The notes under the pieces are model-generated. The model did not search any database, was not told where the DNA came from, and saw only the letters and a program-made list of their open reading frames with translations. A stretch of 64,000 nt of DNA, taken from assembly GCA_934045075.1 (NCBI GenBank), contig OW203740.1, positions 17,807,878 to 17,871,877 on the forward strand. Reading direction: 5' to 3'. The DNA is from Yponomeuta sedellus (Eukaryota > Arthropoda > Insecta > Lepidoptera > Yponomeutidae). Position numbers and translations under genes: made by a program. Positions 49,964 through 61,748 of the stretch are shown piece after piece. The first letter of the stretch is position 1. Each line of letters opens with the position of its first letter.

Positions 49964-50077
49964 TACGTATGGTAGTTAGCCAGTAGGCTGTAGGGTGGCT
50001 GGACGGTTATGGCCCACATTTATCAAGTACCCGCCAGTGCTAATTTTCTGTTTGTTTAACTATTTTATTGACACTGT

Positions 50078-50140
50078 GGACTGAATTGGGGGAGGCCTTT
50101 GTTCGGCAGTGGGACACAAACATATATTCTACGTAAAAAA
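50078..50140 (+). repeat. RTE LINE 3' end remnant
   Basis: Words ACTGAATTGGGGGAGGCCTT and CAGTGGGACACAAACATA match 42730-42775. It may supply part of the kenny-B 3' untranslated region. Confidence 0.65.
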
Positions 50141-50285
50141 AACGATTTTCCGTTGAATAATATTCTACTCTACCAACCTTCTGTAGCAAGCACATGTCAA
50201 CTTTGCGCGCGCACTATAAACTCCAACATTCCTGCATCGCGCAATCAAAATATTACACAAGACATACTATAAATATAAGGTCCAA

Positions 50286-50645
50286 CGAACATCCTCGGCC
50301 TCGAGGGGGGTCGCTCCCGATGTGGGCTTAGGGGTCCTTAGGACCAAAACCATTCCCAAGGTGGTGTTTAGTGGGTAGGCGCACTTCTTGTGAGTCCCAC
50401 ATTGGCAGCACGGCCGGGGCCGTGCTGTTATGCATGAGCGTTCACCACCTCCCTCCCCCGTATCCTCCGTGCCTTTTATAGGACAAATAAAAACAGTTGT
50501 ATCTGGCGGAAAATGTCCCTTTATAGTAGAAGAGCACGGTCATCCGCTCATCCCTATGCTAAAGACGGCCTTAGGCAAAGCTGGTGAGTGACGCATATTT
50601 TACAATATCTATCGCGGAAACACTCTATTAAAACCCCACGCGTGT
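50286..50645 (+). repeat. Duplicated segment, copy 1, with exon-like block
   Basis: The first 185 bp are the inverse of the 29402-29620 repeat. From about 50500 to 50583 an open block reads GGKCPFIVEEHGHPLIPMLK followed by TALGKAG. It is preceded by an AG (AAAACAG) and followed by GCTG|GTGAGT. The block recurs in copy 2 with a 9-base in-frame deletion. I do not recognise the protein. It could be an alternative exon of a gene outside the window or part of a mobile element. Confidence 0.55.
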
Positions 50646-51129
50646 TGAGTCGAATCAAATTGTACTGTTTTCTATGACTAGAATCACGCTATGAACATCC
50701 GACGCGACCCCATGCGCACGGTAATTGCACGGTGCACATCGGGTGTCGACACATCGCGTCGGGTCACGTTTTGATAATGTGCTTCCATCTTTACAGTCTG
50801 CAACCAAATCTTAGTGATGCGTGCTGGTTTGAAAAAAACTACTCAACCGCGATTGCAACGCGCGATTGAAATGTGCGTGCGTTTTCGACTAACAATTAAT
50901 TGATTCGAACAACCAACAATCGATTTCAATTGTGCGCTGCGTGAATAGCGCGAACGCACCCAAGCGATTAGGCCTTGTCCAGAAAAGCGAATTTGTCTCA
51001 AATACGCGCGTGAAGAGAAGATTCGCGGCGACCAATCAGGACTTGGCCTCCGTGGTGGAGTATGGCCTATACCTTCCTCAAGGAAGGAACCCGCCCTGCA
51101 GAGGGGACATAACGGGATGATGATGATGA

Positions 51130-51700
51130 TGATGACGCGCGTGAAACTCTCGACTCAGTCGAAAGTTTTGAACCAGGTCCAGAAACGGCTAACATCTCCG
51201 CTAATACGTGCGTAAAACTCTCGGCTCAGTGAAACTGAGTCGTCTCAATCCATCTGAGTCAGCTCAGTCGAGAGTTTTAGACCTAGTCCAGAAAGGGTGA
51301 ACTCGCCGCGAATACGCGCATAAACTATGGGCTCAGTCGAGTGTTTTAGATCTGGCCAGAAAGGCCAAACATCTCCGCGAGTACGCGCGTAAAACTCTCG
51401 GCTCAGTCGAAAGTTTCAGACCTGGTCCAGAAAGGGCGAACATCTCTGCGAGTACGCGCGTAAAACTCTCGGCTCAGTCGAGTGTTTTATATCTGGCCAG
51501 AAAGGCCAAACATCTCCGCGAGTACGCGCGTAAAACTCTCGGCTCAGTCGAAAGTTTCAGACCTGGTCCAGAAAGGGCGAACATCTCCGCGAGTACGCGC
51601 GTTAAACTCTCGGCTCAGTCGAGTGTTTTACATCTGGCCAGAAAGGCCAAACATCTCCGCGAGTACGCGCGTAAAACTCTCGGCTCGCGCTACGTACATC
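51130..51700 (+). repeat. 60-bp minisatellite with a two-unit higher order
   Basis: Units contain CGCGAGTACGCGCGTAAAAC then TCTCGGCTCAGTCGA, at about 60-61 bp spacing. Two versions alternate (CTGGCCAGAAAGGCCAAACA and CTGGTCCAGAAAGGGCGAAC), giving a 121-bp higher period. It stays open in one frame for over 100 codons, which is a result of the repeat. Confidence 0.9.
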
Positions 51701-51902
51701 AGCGCAGCGTTATGTGGCAATCTTGACTGGAAGGGGCGAATAACACTCCATTCTGAGTCGAGAGTTTTACGCCTGTATTTTAAAGTGGCACCATGCTTGT
51801 GGATGCGTGGTGTTGGCGCTTAGTATCTCGCCAACTCGCGTATAAATGAGCCGTTTTCAGCACAATTTCACCAAGCATTTCATAGATGGCGCTTACAGTC
51901 TG

Positions 51903-52262
51903 TGAGCCCTCCTCGGCCTCGAGGGGGGTCGCTCCCGATGTGGGTTTAGGGGTCCTTAGGACCAAAACCAGCCCCAAGGTGGTGTTTAGTGGGTAGACGC
52001 ACTTCTTCTGAGGCCCACATTGGCAGCACGGCCGGGTCCGTGCTGTTATGCATGAGCATTCACCACCTCCCTCCTCCGTGTCCTCCGAGGGGGTTTTATA
52101 GGAAAAAAAAAACAACTCTGTCTGGCGAAAAATTTCGTTTTATAGTAAAAGAGCCGCTCATCCCTATGCTAAAGACGGCCTTAGGCAAAGCTGGTGAGTG
52201 ACGCATATTTTACAATAGCTATCGCGGAAACACATTATTAAAACCCCACGCGACCCGACGAA
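51903..52262 (+). repeat. Duplicated segment, copy 2, with exon-like block
   Basis: Matches 50286-50645 through the exon-like block (FIVKEPLIPMLKTALGKAG before GTGAGT) and beyond to ATTAAAACCCCACGCG. The deletion relative to copy 1 removes three codons (HGH), so the frame is kept. Confidence 0.6.
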
Positions 52263-54071
52263 ACGCGACGCGAGTTGAGTCGAGGAGGCAGGAGGGTGCC
52301 CTTTATAGGGTTAAAAAAAAAAGCGTGCACATACAAGAACAGGGACACGTCTGTCAAATTTTGCTTAGCACAGATTAATTTTTACAGCCGTATTCCAGTT
52401 CTTCTATGCCCATGCCGCGCCATCTATGCATGGCTTTATGAATTTGTAGTGAAAACACGGCTCATTCGCGCGAGACGATTTGCGGGGAGTTCGTTCTTTT
52501 CGAACAAAGTCTTTATCCTTTGCGCTGTTGATTTTTCAAGACTGAAGCATTAACTCCAAAAACGGTAGTATTTACAGTAATTTAATACCTCGCCTCGCTG
52601 TCTTCGATTGTCAGTTGACTGAATTCACAAAGCCATAGAAGTACTTATATTTCTAAATGGGCCATAACCTCTCCATCTACCCTACGATTAGTTGTCTCTG
52701 TCCCTAGTTATATGACTTTCTTCGTGATAGAAAAGAACGGGATATTATTGACACTTTTTTTTTAAATGTTTTATTGATTTTTGTGACATTTACTTTTGAA
52801 TTAATTGTGTGTAGTTTTTAATGTGTTTTCAAACGACAAATGTTTGCAATTGATTTGCCATTCACTTAATTGTAATTAATTTTCAATACGTTATTGATTT
52901 GCAGAAATCGGGTTTTTAACCGCAAACATTAATTGCCTTTTAATTGTATTATGCCATTGAAAAGAAAAATCTGTCTACCTTATTGTTTTTTACACGAAAT
53001 TGGTGTGTCCGCACTACAACAGGTTTCTTTCTATAGTTTCCGTATACGAAGGAAAAACGCTAGTGGGAATGGGCCGGGAGAATGTTCATTCAAGACGTGA
53101 CTTCATAAATTGATGATTTTTTAAATCAAAGTGAAGGGTGAAACACACCAACGCGGTGCGATGACCGTCCATACATATGCCCACATAGTTATTACTGAAG
53201 TAAATGTCGTATGTATGGACTGCCGCCGTCACCGCTTTGGTGTAATAGTGAATGATCCTTTAAAATTATGCCTTCGTGCAATTAATTCCGTGCTGTGCAC
53301 TCATTCACAGATATCAGGCGTGACAAAATCCTAATTTACCGAAAATGGGAGTGTCTACTTGTCAATACAAACAACTTTTACTATGCAGAAAACTTCGTGC
53401 TTACTTCACATACTTTACGGATATGGAACAGATGATCTTTTTTCGCGACTCCGAAGTTTTCTCCATATTAACCTCCATAGTCAATAACAATAGATTTCTA
53501 TTGTTATTCCAAGATCTGATCTGAAGAGGTTAAAGGTTATACGTAATGGACGATCTAAACCTCCTATTATCGGACGTAATAACAGGATTTTATTGCGCAC
53601 TCTTTATACATTTTTAATCACTGAAATTAGGTACAAATTTAACAGTTTTGGTAGGCATTCGGCTCTGTATGCTGATTATCAGTCATGATTATTAGGAATC
53701 ATGCTAGTTTACATTTCTTAACGACGCGTTTCCCATACATAGTTTGGTTTTAATTTACAAACAAGTTTTACCAACGTTTACAGGATATAAATGAAGGTTA
53801 GGTCGTGATTAGAATTGCAAATAAACTAACAAAATGAAATGTTAACCCTGTAAAAAGTTTCTGTGAAAAGACTTAAGAGGCTCTAATTTTTTTTCTTCAT
53901 TTATTCTTAATTCTAACACGATTATGCCTTGGTTTACGCCCTCATAACATACTAGTAAAGTTCCATGTGATCTGGCGTTCGTAAATTAAAACCTAACTAC
54001 ATTTGTACTCACTAATAATAGGTAGATCTTGCGCAATCAAACGTCTTAGTTTGGCATGATTTAATGTTCTG
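52263..54071. other. Gene-poor, no feature recognised
   Basis: AT-rich apart from a small inverted pair around 53155-53245 (GACCGTCCATACATA and TATGTATGGACTGCC) that may be an old MITE. Nothing coding was recognised. Confidence 0.4.
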
Positions 54072-54618
54072 TAAAGATGGGCGAACTCTTTTGAAGTTTT
54101 TGAAAGTGGGAATTATTCGAATATTTCCTAAATGTTCTTTTATCCGAAAAAAGTAATTAATTCAGTAAACTTATATTTGCGTAAAAACTATATTGTGAAG
54201 ACTTTAAATTAAACCCTCACTAGTAAAATTGAACGAACATAACGCGCGCGACTTGTGTGTAAAGTCGTGTCAATCCGTCGCGTTTTCGAAATTTGGGCCG
54301 ATATGAATTTATTCGATAGTGCTCATGTCTTTCCGCCACTAATTGTGTTTTCGAATATTATCAGTCAACCAAGTGAAATGATATTATTTCCGAAACTGCG
54401 TCCGACTCGGGGCAACTCTACAATCACTCAACCACATCTCAACATTCGAAATATTCAAAAACGGCTCGCTTTTAGTCTTGTATTTGCAGAGGTTAGTAAT
54501 ATTAGTAAAACCTATTCTATAATGACTGGTAGAAATTTACTAATCCTGTTTTCGAAAATAAACATTAGTAAATTCAGATGGTTTGAAAAGCGATGTCATT
54601 CATAATCGCCCATCTTTA
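54072..54618. mobile_element. Candidate MITE with TAAAGATGGGCGA ends
   Basis: TAAAGATGGGCGA at the left and TCGCCCATCTTTA at the right are exact complements 547 bp apart. The 116-codon open frame inside has no recognisable domain. Confidence 0.45.
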
Positions 54619-54655
54619 ATGTACTGTATATATATATAATATATATACATATATA

Positions 54656-54890
54656 ATAATCATGGACATATTACACAGATCTCGTTGGCCCTATACTAAG
54701 TACAACTAAATGACTTGTGTTATAGGTGCTAACTCGACGATAGATTTAATACAATTAATACATAAACAACATCCAAGACCCGAGACAAACTAGATAAGTT
54801 CGTTTCCTAGTTTGACCCGGCCGGGGATCGAACCCGAGACCTTCGGTTTAACAGTCAGCGTGCTAAACCGCTGCGCCACCGAGGCCGACG
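54656..54890 (-). repeat. tRNA-Asn-derived SINE, copy 3
   Basis: Same layout as 31136-31370. The head has GTGGCGCAGCGGTTTAGCAC and anticodon loop CTGTTAA. It is among the best preserved copies. Confidence 0.78.
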
Positions 54891-55961
54891 TAATCACCTG
54901 TAATATGTTATGTTAATTGAAAAAAATACCCTTTTAAGTACACGTACTGCGTGAACATTATTTCCCGCCCATTGCTACAAACGTGCGTCGTTTTACCACC
55001 CCCCCGTGTTTTGGCAGCTAAATATCGCAACTATAATGGCGGAAGAAAGTAATCTGCGGTGGGACGGATCTGACGTATTGAAATAAAAAATCATTACCAA
55101 CTGCAAGAACGTTATGTGTATAGACACCTGTGCCAGTTTGAACATACCTATTGACTTAAAAAAAATGATTAAAACCGGTCCAAATAAAAAAAAAAACATA
55201 TCCCTTGAATCGAGAACCTCCTCCTTGTTTGAAGTTGATTAATAATGGCTAACAGAAACAGTGGTAAGAATTCGAAAATTCAAGACTGATATTTGCTATC
55301 GCGCATTAATTTTTTTGTCCGCCATGTTTTTTATGCAGTTTTCTTTGTTTTTTGTTCCTCGTTTTGGTTTTATTTTCGGCTTATATTTGCATATTCAGTT
55401 GCGTTTTTCGTTTTGTCAAGAATCCTGTCTGATTGTGATAGACTGAATGTTCTAGCTATACCTAATTATACGTTAGTTGTAACGTATTAGTAATGCCAAA
55501 ATTATCTTTAATGTAGACCTAAGCTTTCGATCCACTGGTGTGGTTAGTTGAAATTCAAATTTTTTATTGTCTAGCGAGATACTTTTAGCAAATTGTTTAT
55601 TTACAAGGCGGATAAATGAAAGACAACATTAGTGTTTGTAATTTTGTGATAATTTACTTTTAACGTGCCATTTCTGACGTCTTGTTCGTCCACTTGACAT
55701 TTTACAATGATTGGAAAAGATTCAAATGTTTAATATACAATAGTTATGTCTCTCGTGGAATACCGTCTCTTTTTTTCTTAGCAAGCAAGTAACTGCAACA
55801 CATGCAACTGAACAAAAGCCACATAGGAAAATGATAAACATTGTTGAGACACATACCAAAATGATAAGCCTTGCTGTTGATGAAATTATATAACAAAAGT
55901 CACGTACCAAAATGATAAGTACAGTTTTGCGCACTTTTACCGGGACATTTTAGCTTCACCA
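54891..55961. other. No feature recognised
   Basis: AT-rich intergenic DNA with short hydrophobic open frames that show no family resemblance. Confidence 0.4.
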
Positions 55962-56165
55962 CCACCGACACCTATACTTGTGTGAAAAATGCGCGACGCG
56001 TTCCACCTCTAACACGAGACATCCTCAGGCTCTCAAGTATTGGTGTCGGTGGTGGTGTATTCGTGTCTTGCTTCTGCTTGAAAAAGTGGGAGGGAGGGCG
56101 ATGCATTAACTTACCGCATGGTGCTTGTGGGATTTTTGGCGGAATTTAGCAAAGTAAAGCTATTA
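55962..56165. mobile_element. Long-arm MITE, partial copy
   Basis: Right arm (GTGGGAGGGAGGGCGATGCA ... TTTTTGGCGGAATTTAGCAA) and centre (ACACGAGACATCCTCAGGCT) of the 45488-45755 family. The left arm is reduced. Confidence 0.7.
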
Positions 56166-56924
56166 ACACCTGATTCCATACAAATTCTATTACATTCCAA
56201 AACCTTTCCATAGTGAACGAAATATACGCAAGAAGTGTTCCCCGGCTTACTATTTTTGGGTCCCTTGCCTCGCCGTGATTCAATACAAAACTGTGCAACA
56301 AACGGATATATGACTATACAATGTTTCACGCCTGTGCCTGTCTTAAAATCGGAAGGAAAGTCTTGCTGCTTCGAATAGATTAGTTCTTTATAAATACAGT
56401 TTCTTCAATTCAATCAAGATACTAAGATCCAGTTCGATATTAGTTTTCAAACAAAAGCGTATTCAGGCGGCGCGGTTGTCAAAAAAATTAATGAAAATGA
56501 AATGTATTGAATATTTTCGTAAACATTCAAATGAAAACCTTGCTTTTGTTCAGCTTGCAGTGTCTGCTTTTCAAAGGGTATTCTAATGCGCGATAATGTT
56601 ACCGTAACCTACGTATCATGTCGTAGTTATAACAATTTTCAAATACATGCGGTACACGTACAACAGTTTATGTTACTCGTAAGTGTTTCTTTAATAAAGT
56701 TGTATTTTCCCAATGAATTCGTTTTTGTGATTTTATGGTGACATTTATTACACTCCAAGATGTATTTTGATTCGCTATTGCCTCAGTTTGCGTGTTAAAG
56801 CAGTTTCATGGGCAACTATGGAACAGTACGCTGCGCGTGTTAAGATATACACTTGACCGGTTTTCGAGTGAGTTTTAGTATGATACTACATTCTAGAACA
56901 CGCTCATCACATCATCATACTATC
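56166..56924. other. No feature recognised
   Basis: No coding or repeat signal that I can support. Confidence 0.35.
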
Positions 56925-57145
56925 ACATCACATCACACTAATATTATAAAGGCGAAAGTTGTGAGTGTGTATGATTGTTACTTCTTCACGTCTAAACGGC
57001 TAGAGCGATTTTAATTAAATTTGTTTTGGCGTTAGCTGACACCCTGGAATAACTCATAGGGTACGTTTTACTGCGGGAAAGTTTCTGATACCCGTGAGAA
57101 AATCGATAAATAGCGGGTAACACCGCGGGGCACTGCTAGTTATAT
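56925..57145 (-). repeat. SINE/LINE-tail repeat, copy 3
   Basis: Inverse of 3150-3385 (TTACTTCTTCACGTCTAAAC, GCGTTAGCTGACACCCTGG, CCGCGGGGCACTGCTAG). Confidence 0.65.
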
Positions 57146-57290
57146 TATAAGTTGTGTAAAACCAGTCTAGATGGATTCGGAAATGTTTGAATGTGGCTGT
57201 TACAGCCCATCCCGAGCTGGTGCAAGGATACAAAATTTATGACTTTTCTTCATCGGAATGGTTGACACTCTTAAATGCCTCTCCTGTTTT

Positions 57291-57512
57291 TGAACTAAAA
57301 CTTTCGTAAGCACAACACATTGAAGACTTTTAGTCCGGATCTACTTACGGGTGTTGTTAAATCGGAAGAGTCCGACTATTGTGAGACGAGCAACCGACGA
57401 CGCGAGCTCCGTCTCTGCTCACCATGATTAAGCTCTGCGAATCGGAGCGAAACCTGCTCGGACTCTTCCGATATAACAACACCCGTAAGTAGATCCGGCC
57501 TAAAAGTCTACC
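57291..57512. mobile_element. MULE-like fold-back MITE, copy D
   Basis: Tag GAACTAAAACTTTCGTAAGC, arms GAAGACTTTTAGTCCGG and complement, same core. The flanks CCTCTCCTG and CCTCGCCTG suggest a 9-bp target duplication with one change. Confidence 0.7.
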
Positions 57513-58034
57513 TCGCCTGTTTATTGAAGGGAAAATTCTTTTAGGCAGACTTCACGCTGTTTCTGAACAGTGACGTTGAATCGGGTATACTCGATTCCAG
57601 TCGGTCGATGACGCGGAATCGGACTTATTCTACTCTAGTCGGTCGGATGTGTTCGCTTAACTTTTTACTTCTATTGTGTTATTCTGTGTATCATAAGATT
57701 TTGTTTACAAACGAAGAAACCTTCCTATATATTTACGTATTATATTATAATAGATGTAAGTTAGGTGAGTGCTGAAAATCACCTCCGTTAGAGGGCGTGA
57801 AACCCACGCCGGTCTGACGGCCCGCGCTGAGGACTTATCTGAATTGCAGGCTGCTCTCAATGGTCACTGGTTTTATACAGGGTTACTGGTTAAGTCGACC
57901 TATCCCCGCTAAGGGCTAAGAGTAGACATGATTTCTGACCGATTTTACTATGGGACCCCCTATCCTAAACTTAACCCTTTTCTGGCTATTCGACTTTTAA
58001 ACTTTTTACTAACTTTTTACCTTTAATATACCTG
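57513..58034. other. No feature recognised
   Basis: It includes GAGGGCGTGAAACCCACGCC near 57791, which looks like the tail of an unnamed retroelement. Confidence 0.3.
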
Positions 58035-58205
58035 ATTTCTTCAGCTGATTTCTTCTACTTTTTCAAGTGCCGTTGTCCCGGATGTCATCCGGGACCACGG
58101 CACCTGAAAAAGTGCCGAAACGTTGGAAAATTGTAAAAATGTAATAAACGAGCATAAATCCGTATAAAAACAGTTTTAATCATGTCGTGTTAACTGCTCG
58201 TGTTA
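58035..58205 (+). mobile_element. MITE with CCGGGACCACGG hairpin, copy 3
   Basis: It keeps the right arm (GCACCTGAAAAAGTGCCGAA...GTATAAAAACAGTTTTAAT) and a decayed tag of the 30058-30298 family. Confidence 0.65.
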
Positions 58206-59375
58206 AAGAAAATTTAATATACCTGAGAATATATTTTTTTTTATTGTGAACCTACATTTTTTTTTTCGGGTTTTAGATTGACGATAAGATGATTGATTAT
58301 GCTGAAAGCCAAAACTGTAGATTACTTAACTAAATTAGTCGTGAGAGAGTGTTAAAAGTTAAAATGCTTTGAACATTTCGGAAAAAAAAAATTCTTTTGA
58401 AATATTCTTAAAAAATAAGTATGGCAGTAGATTGGCAGATTATTAATAAAACATCTATGTTTTATTAGCTAATCATAAAGGTATAACACGTTAGGCTTCT
58501 ATCATAAATGTCGAAAAAAACGGCCAAACACTCCCACGTCGTGTGAAAAAAAAAAATCGCTACCCAAGCGTGAGCGTGCCTTTTCCATTCCATTAAACGC
58601 CGGTAAATGTTATCGAAGAAGGCGATCCAGTGAGGAAATAGTAGATTGCTTAACGAGGATAGAAAGAATCATTTCCCGAGGTATTTAGACGCCCGAGAGC
58701 AGCGAGGGCGGCTATAGTCCGAGTAGGAATTGATTCTTATACCCGTGTTAAACACTCTACTTTTCATTTCGAATATGAGGAAAATAAAAACTCATTTTTA
58801 ATATTAAAATCTTAGCATAAAAGATTATTACCATTTTTTTTTAATTCCATCACAGATACTATAACAGATTAGTACCCGCCAATTTAAGTAGACTTTTTAA
58901 ATTTTAAAGATGGAACGCGTCTTATTCCGCTCAAAGAAATTTGCGCTAAATTCACGCTGGCTGTTGAGAAACTCACATGGCCGCAGCATTTTTTTAATTA
59001 GTTTAATTTTAAAAGCCTACAAAAACTCTTCACAACTGACAGTATAGTTCTATTTTTAAAGTTCATTCCTGCCCTTAGGTGGGAATTAATTTGTATGAGT
59101 TTTTCCCTCCCTGTGGAGGGAAGCAGCATTTTCCACCCAATAATCAGATCAAAACAACACTACTTTCCGAGTATGAGAAATGAAAACGATTTTAGCAACG
59201 TTTGCGGGGTCAGCTTGTAATGAAATAATAATCTTTGTAGATATGTTTAATTCAGCTTTTCCTTAATACTGTAAAAACTTTGAGTTTGCAAAATGGATAT
59301 TAATGAATGACCTGGGACGAGCAAACACTGCGTAAACAAACCATTGAAAAAAGTGATTGAAATAAATAAATCAAT
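58206..59375. other. No feature recognised
   Basis: AT-rich intergenic DNA. Confidence 0.4.
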
Positions 59376-59624
59376 AAATATTCATTACACGGATCTCGTT
59401 AGCCGCATACTAAGTACCACTAAATGACTTATGTTACAGGCAAGGATGCTTTTTGGTTACAGGTGCTAACTCGACGATAGATTTAATACAATAAATACAT
59501 AGATAACATCCAAGACCCGAGACCAACTAGAAAAGTTCGTTTCCTAGTTTGACCCGGTCGGGGATCGAACCCGGACCTTCGGTTTAATAGTCAGCGTGCC
59601 AACCCGCTGCGCCACCGAGGCCGA
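59376..59624 (-). repeat. tRNA-Asn-derived SINE, copy 4
   Basis: Same family. It has a short internal insertion near 59440-59460 (AGGCAAGGATGCTTTTTGGT) and a shortened B-box region. Confidence 0.72.
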
Positions 59625-59660
59625 TTTTCGAGGCTCGAGGCTTTAAATATTTAAAGCATT

Positions 59661-59728
59661 GAGGTCTATTTTTTTAATGAGTTCTATCAATAGTTAGTTT
59701 GATAGAACTCATTAAAAAAATAGACCTC
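59661..59728. repeat. Perfect 30-bp inverted repeat
   Basis: GAGGTCTATTTTTTTAATGA followed by GTTCTATCAA, an 8-base loop, then the exact complement. No target duplication is visible outside. Confidence 0.85.
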
Positions 59729-61639
59729 GTAAAAAAATAGAAGTCTAGATAAAAACTGAATGGAATTAAATACATATTATTTGCCTAACCGTTCCATTTT
59801 GAATGCTTAAGGACATGTTTGAAGTTAGGGAGTTAGTGGGTAAATAAAAATCGTATTGGATTTTCAAATGAAGTATATTTATTGGAACCCGTAGCGTTTC
59901 TTGGCTGATTGTATAATAATTTTGTATATGTAGGTACAAATAGAATAATAATTCTTTAAGTATATATTCTTTTCTACAAACATCTAATACCACAGGTCCA
60001 TTAGAATTATTCGCAATGATAAGTCATACTTTGTAAATGTTTGTCTTGTAGCCTCGATTGTAAATCATCGAAACATGATATTGCGTTTGAAAATTATGTC
60101 GTATCTCATAAGATTTTAGTAAGAATATTTCGAGTCATTGAAATGGAGACTACAAGAAATATGTATATTAAAAATTGGCACCATATTCTTGTAACAATTC
60201 TGTGTACATATATACCGGGGTAAACCCACAACTACACTATCTATAGCGACAATTCTTTGTGATAGGATTTGTTTGTTTCTATTCTTAAGAATATTTCTTA
60301 CACGTTAAGGCATAGTTTCGAAACTTGTAAAAAAGACCCTTAGAACTGCTAAAAATAGTACTAAGTGAAATGAGATTCAAAACAGGGAAGATTCAAGTTC
60401 GTAAAGTCAATAAGTATAAACCGCAACACAATAGAAATTGTAAAAGGTAGTCTCCGGAGGCATAATCCACTGGTTTACTAAAGCGTCAGTGTCAGTAAGG
60501 CTTGTACTGAACGTAACCGATAAAAATTAAAGGCGAAGAAATAAATAAACTCCATAATAAAAGTAACAAAGAACTAAACACGAACTTCGGAAGAGAAAAT
60601 AAAAATACAATCTGTTATAAATACTTACGACGCTAACTAAGAAATACCTACTTACAAAAAATATTCAACCTCTCGCCCGAAACAAACTAAAATTAAATTA
60701 AAGAAGACTTAATAAGAACCAAAGCAACGTAGCTAAGAAAGGCTACACCAAATTAAAGTTTAGGTACATCTAAATACTCAGGCGACCGGTTAAATATCTG
60801 AACTGGTATCAAACAGTCAATAATAAGTCAATACAGTATTAATAATAAGCCACATGGTGTGAATAGTCTATGTTAAACTACTGCCTAATACTTATACGTG
60901 ATATATAAATTCTTGTTAGTAAAAAAAAGAAAAATGATCAACGAAGCGTAAGTAGGTAGTAATGTTAAAATACTGAATTTTGGAATGCGTCAACGATTTT
61001 TTAATACAGAGTAAATGAAAGTAACTTAAATTTTGTCAGTCGTCGAGAAGTAGTAGACTATACAAAATATTAAATAGGATGACCAGCATCTAATTGAGTT
61101 TGTTCTGAGGTTATTTTGGATCAAATAAATGTAAAGAATACCTTCTTAAAGGTACATTTATGACAGAACAACCTCAGAGACCTGTTTGACGTTTGAAGCC
61201 GAATTACTTCATCTAGGAGGCGAACATTCTCTCTAAACAAAAACTTTAATGTACTTAAAAACTCCTGTGACTCGCACTAAGCTTCTTACAACATAACGCT
61301 TAATAAAATATACACATTAATTTAATATACATATTAATAGTAATAAATGTCCTTAAAACACTTGAATACACAATTATCTAATACAATTATACATTAGTTG
61401 CAAACATAAATGAATTATGTCGCGACGACGACTAGAATACGTTGAGGATAGAAAGCAGACGTCAGTCCTGAGGAACATTCCGTTTTGAATCTGCTTTGTA
61501 AAGCGTTGGATTTAGAATCGCGTGATCACTCGCCTGCGGCGCAGCGGTGTCGCAGCAGTGGCGCGGTGGTGGACAAAATGGCGCCGGTCAAGATGGCGGC
61601 GGTTGTGGCGGGAGCTGTGCGATGGATGGCGGGAGCGAG
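59729..61639. other. ITP 3' flank, no further feature
   Basis: On the minus strand this lies downstream of the ITP stop codon and should hold its 3' untranslated region and poly(A) site. I could not place the site with confidence. Confidence 0.35.
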
Positions 61640-61748
61640 CTAGCGTTTCCCGACGAAGTCGATCATCTGGTCTAGCTGTTCTTCCTCGTCGCTTAGGTAC
61701 AAAGTCTCCATGCAACCCTTGAAGTAGGGCGTGGTGAAACAATTTTCT
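61640..61748 (-). CDS. ITP: ITP-specific last exon
   Basis: Acceptor TTTTCAG; the first base completes Arg. It encodes ENCFTTPYFKGCMETLYLSD and ends IDFVGKR then TAG. It provides Cys 5 and 6 of the mature peptide. The Gly before the dibasic KR is the amide donor, so the active peptide ends in Val-amide. Confidence 0.93.

Noticed and set aside
48832..49615. Several open frames of 90-220 codons on both strands
   Set aside because: They come from GC-rich sequence lacking stops. No translation shows a known domain, and a poly(A) tail marks the block as retroelement-derived.
54255..54605. 116-codon plus-strand frame
   Set aside because: It lies within a candidate MITE, has no recognisable domain and no splice or start context.
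54830..54890. tRNA-Asn gene
   Set aside because: The anticodon loop CTGTTAA fits Asn, but the acceptor stem is imperfect and the sequence continues into the SINE body shared by four copies.
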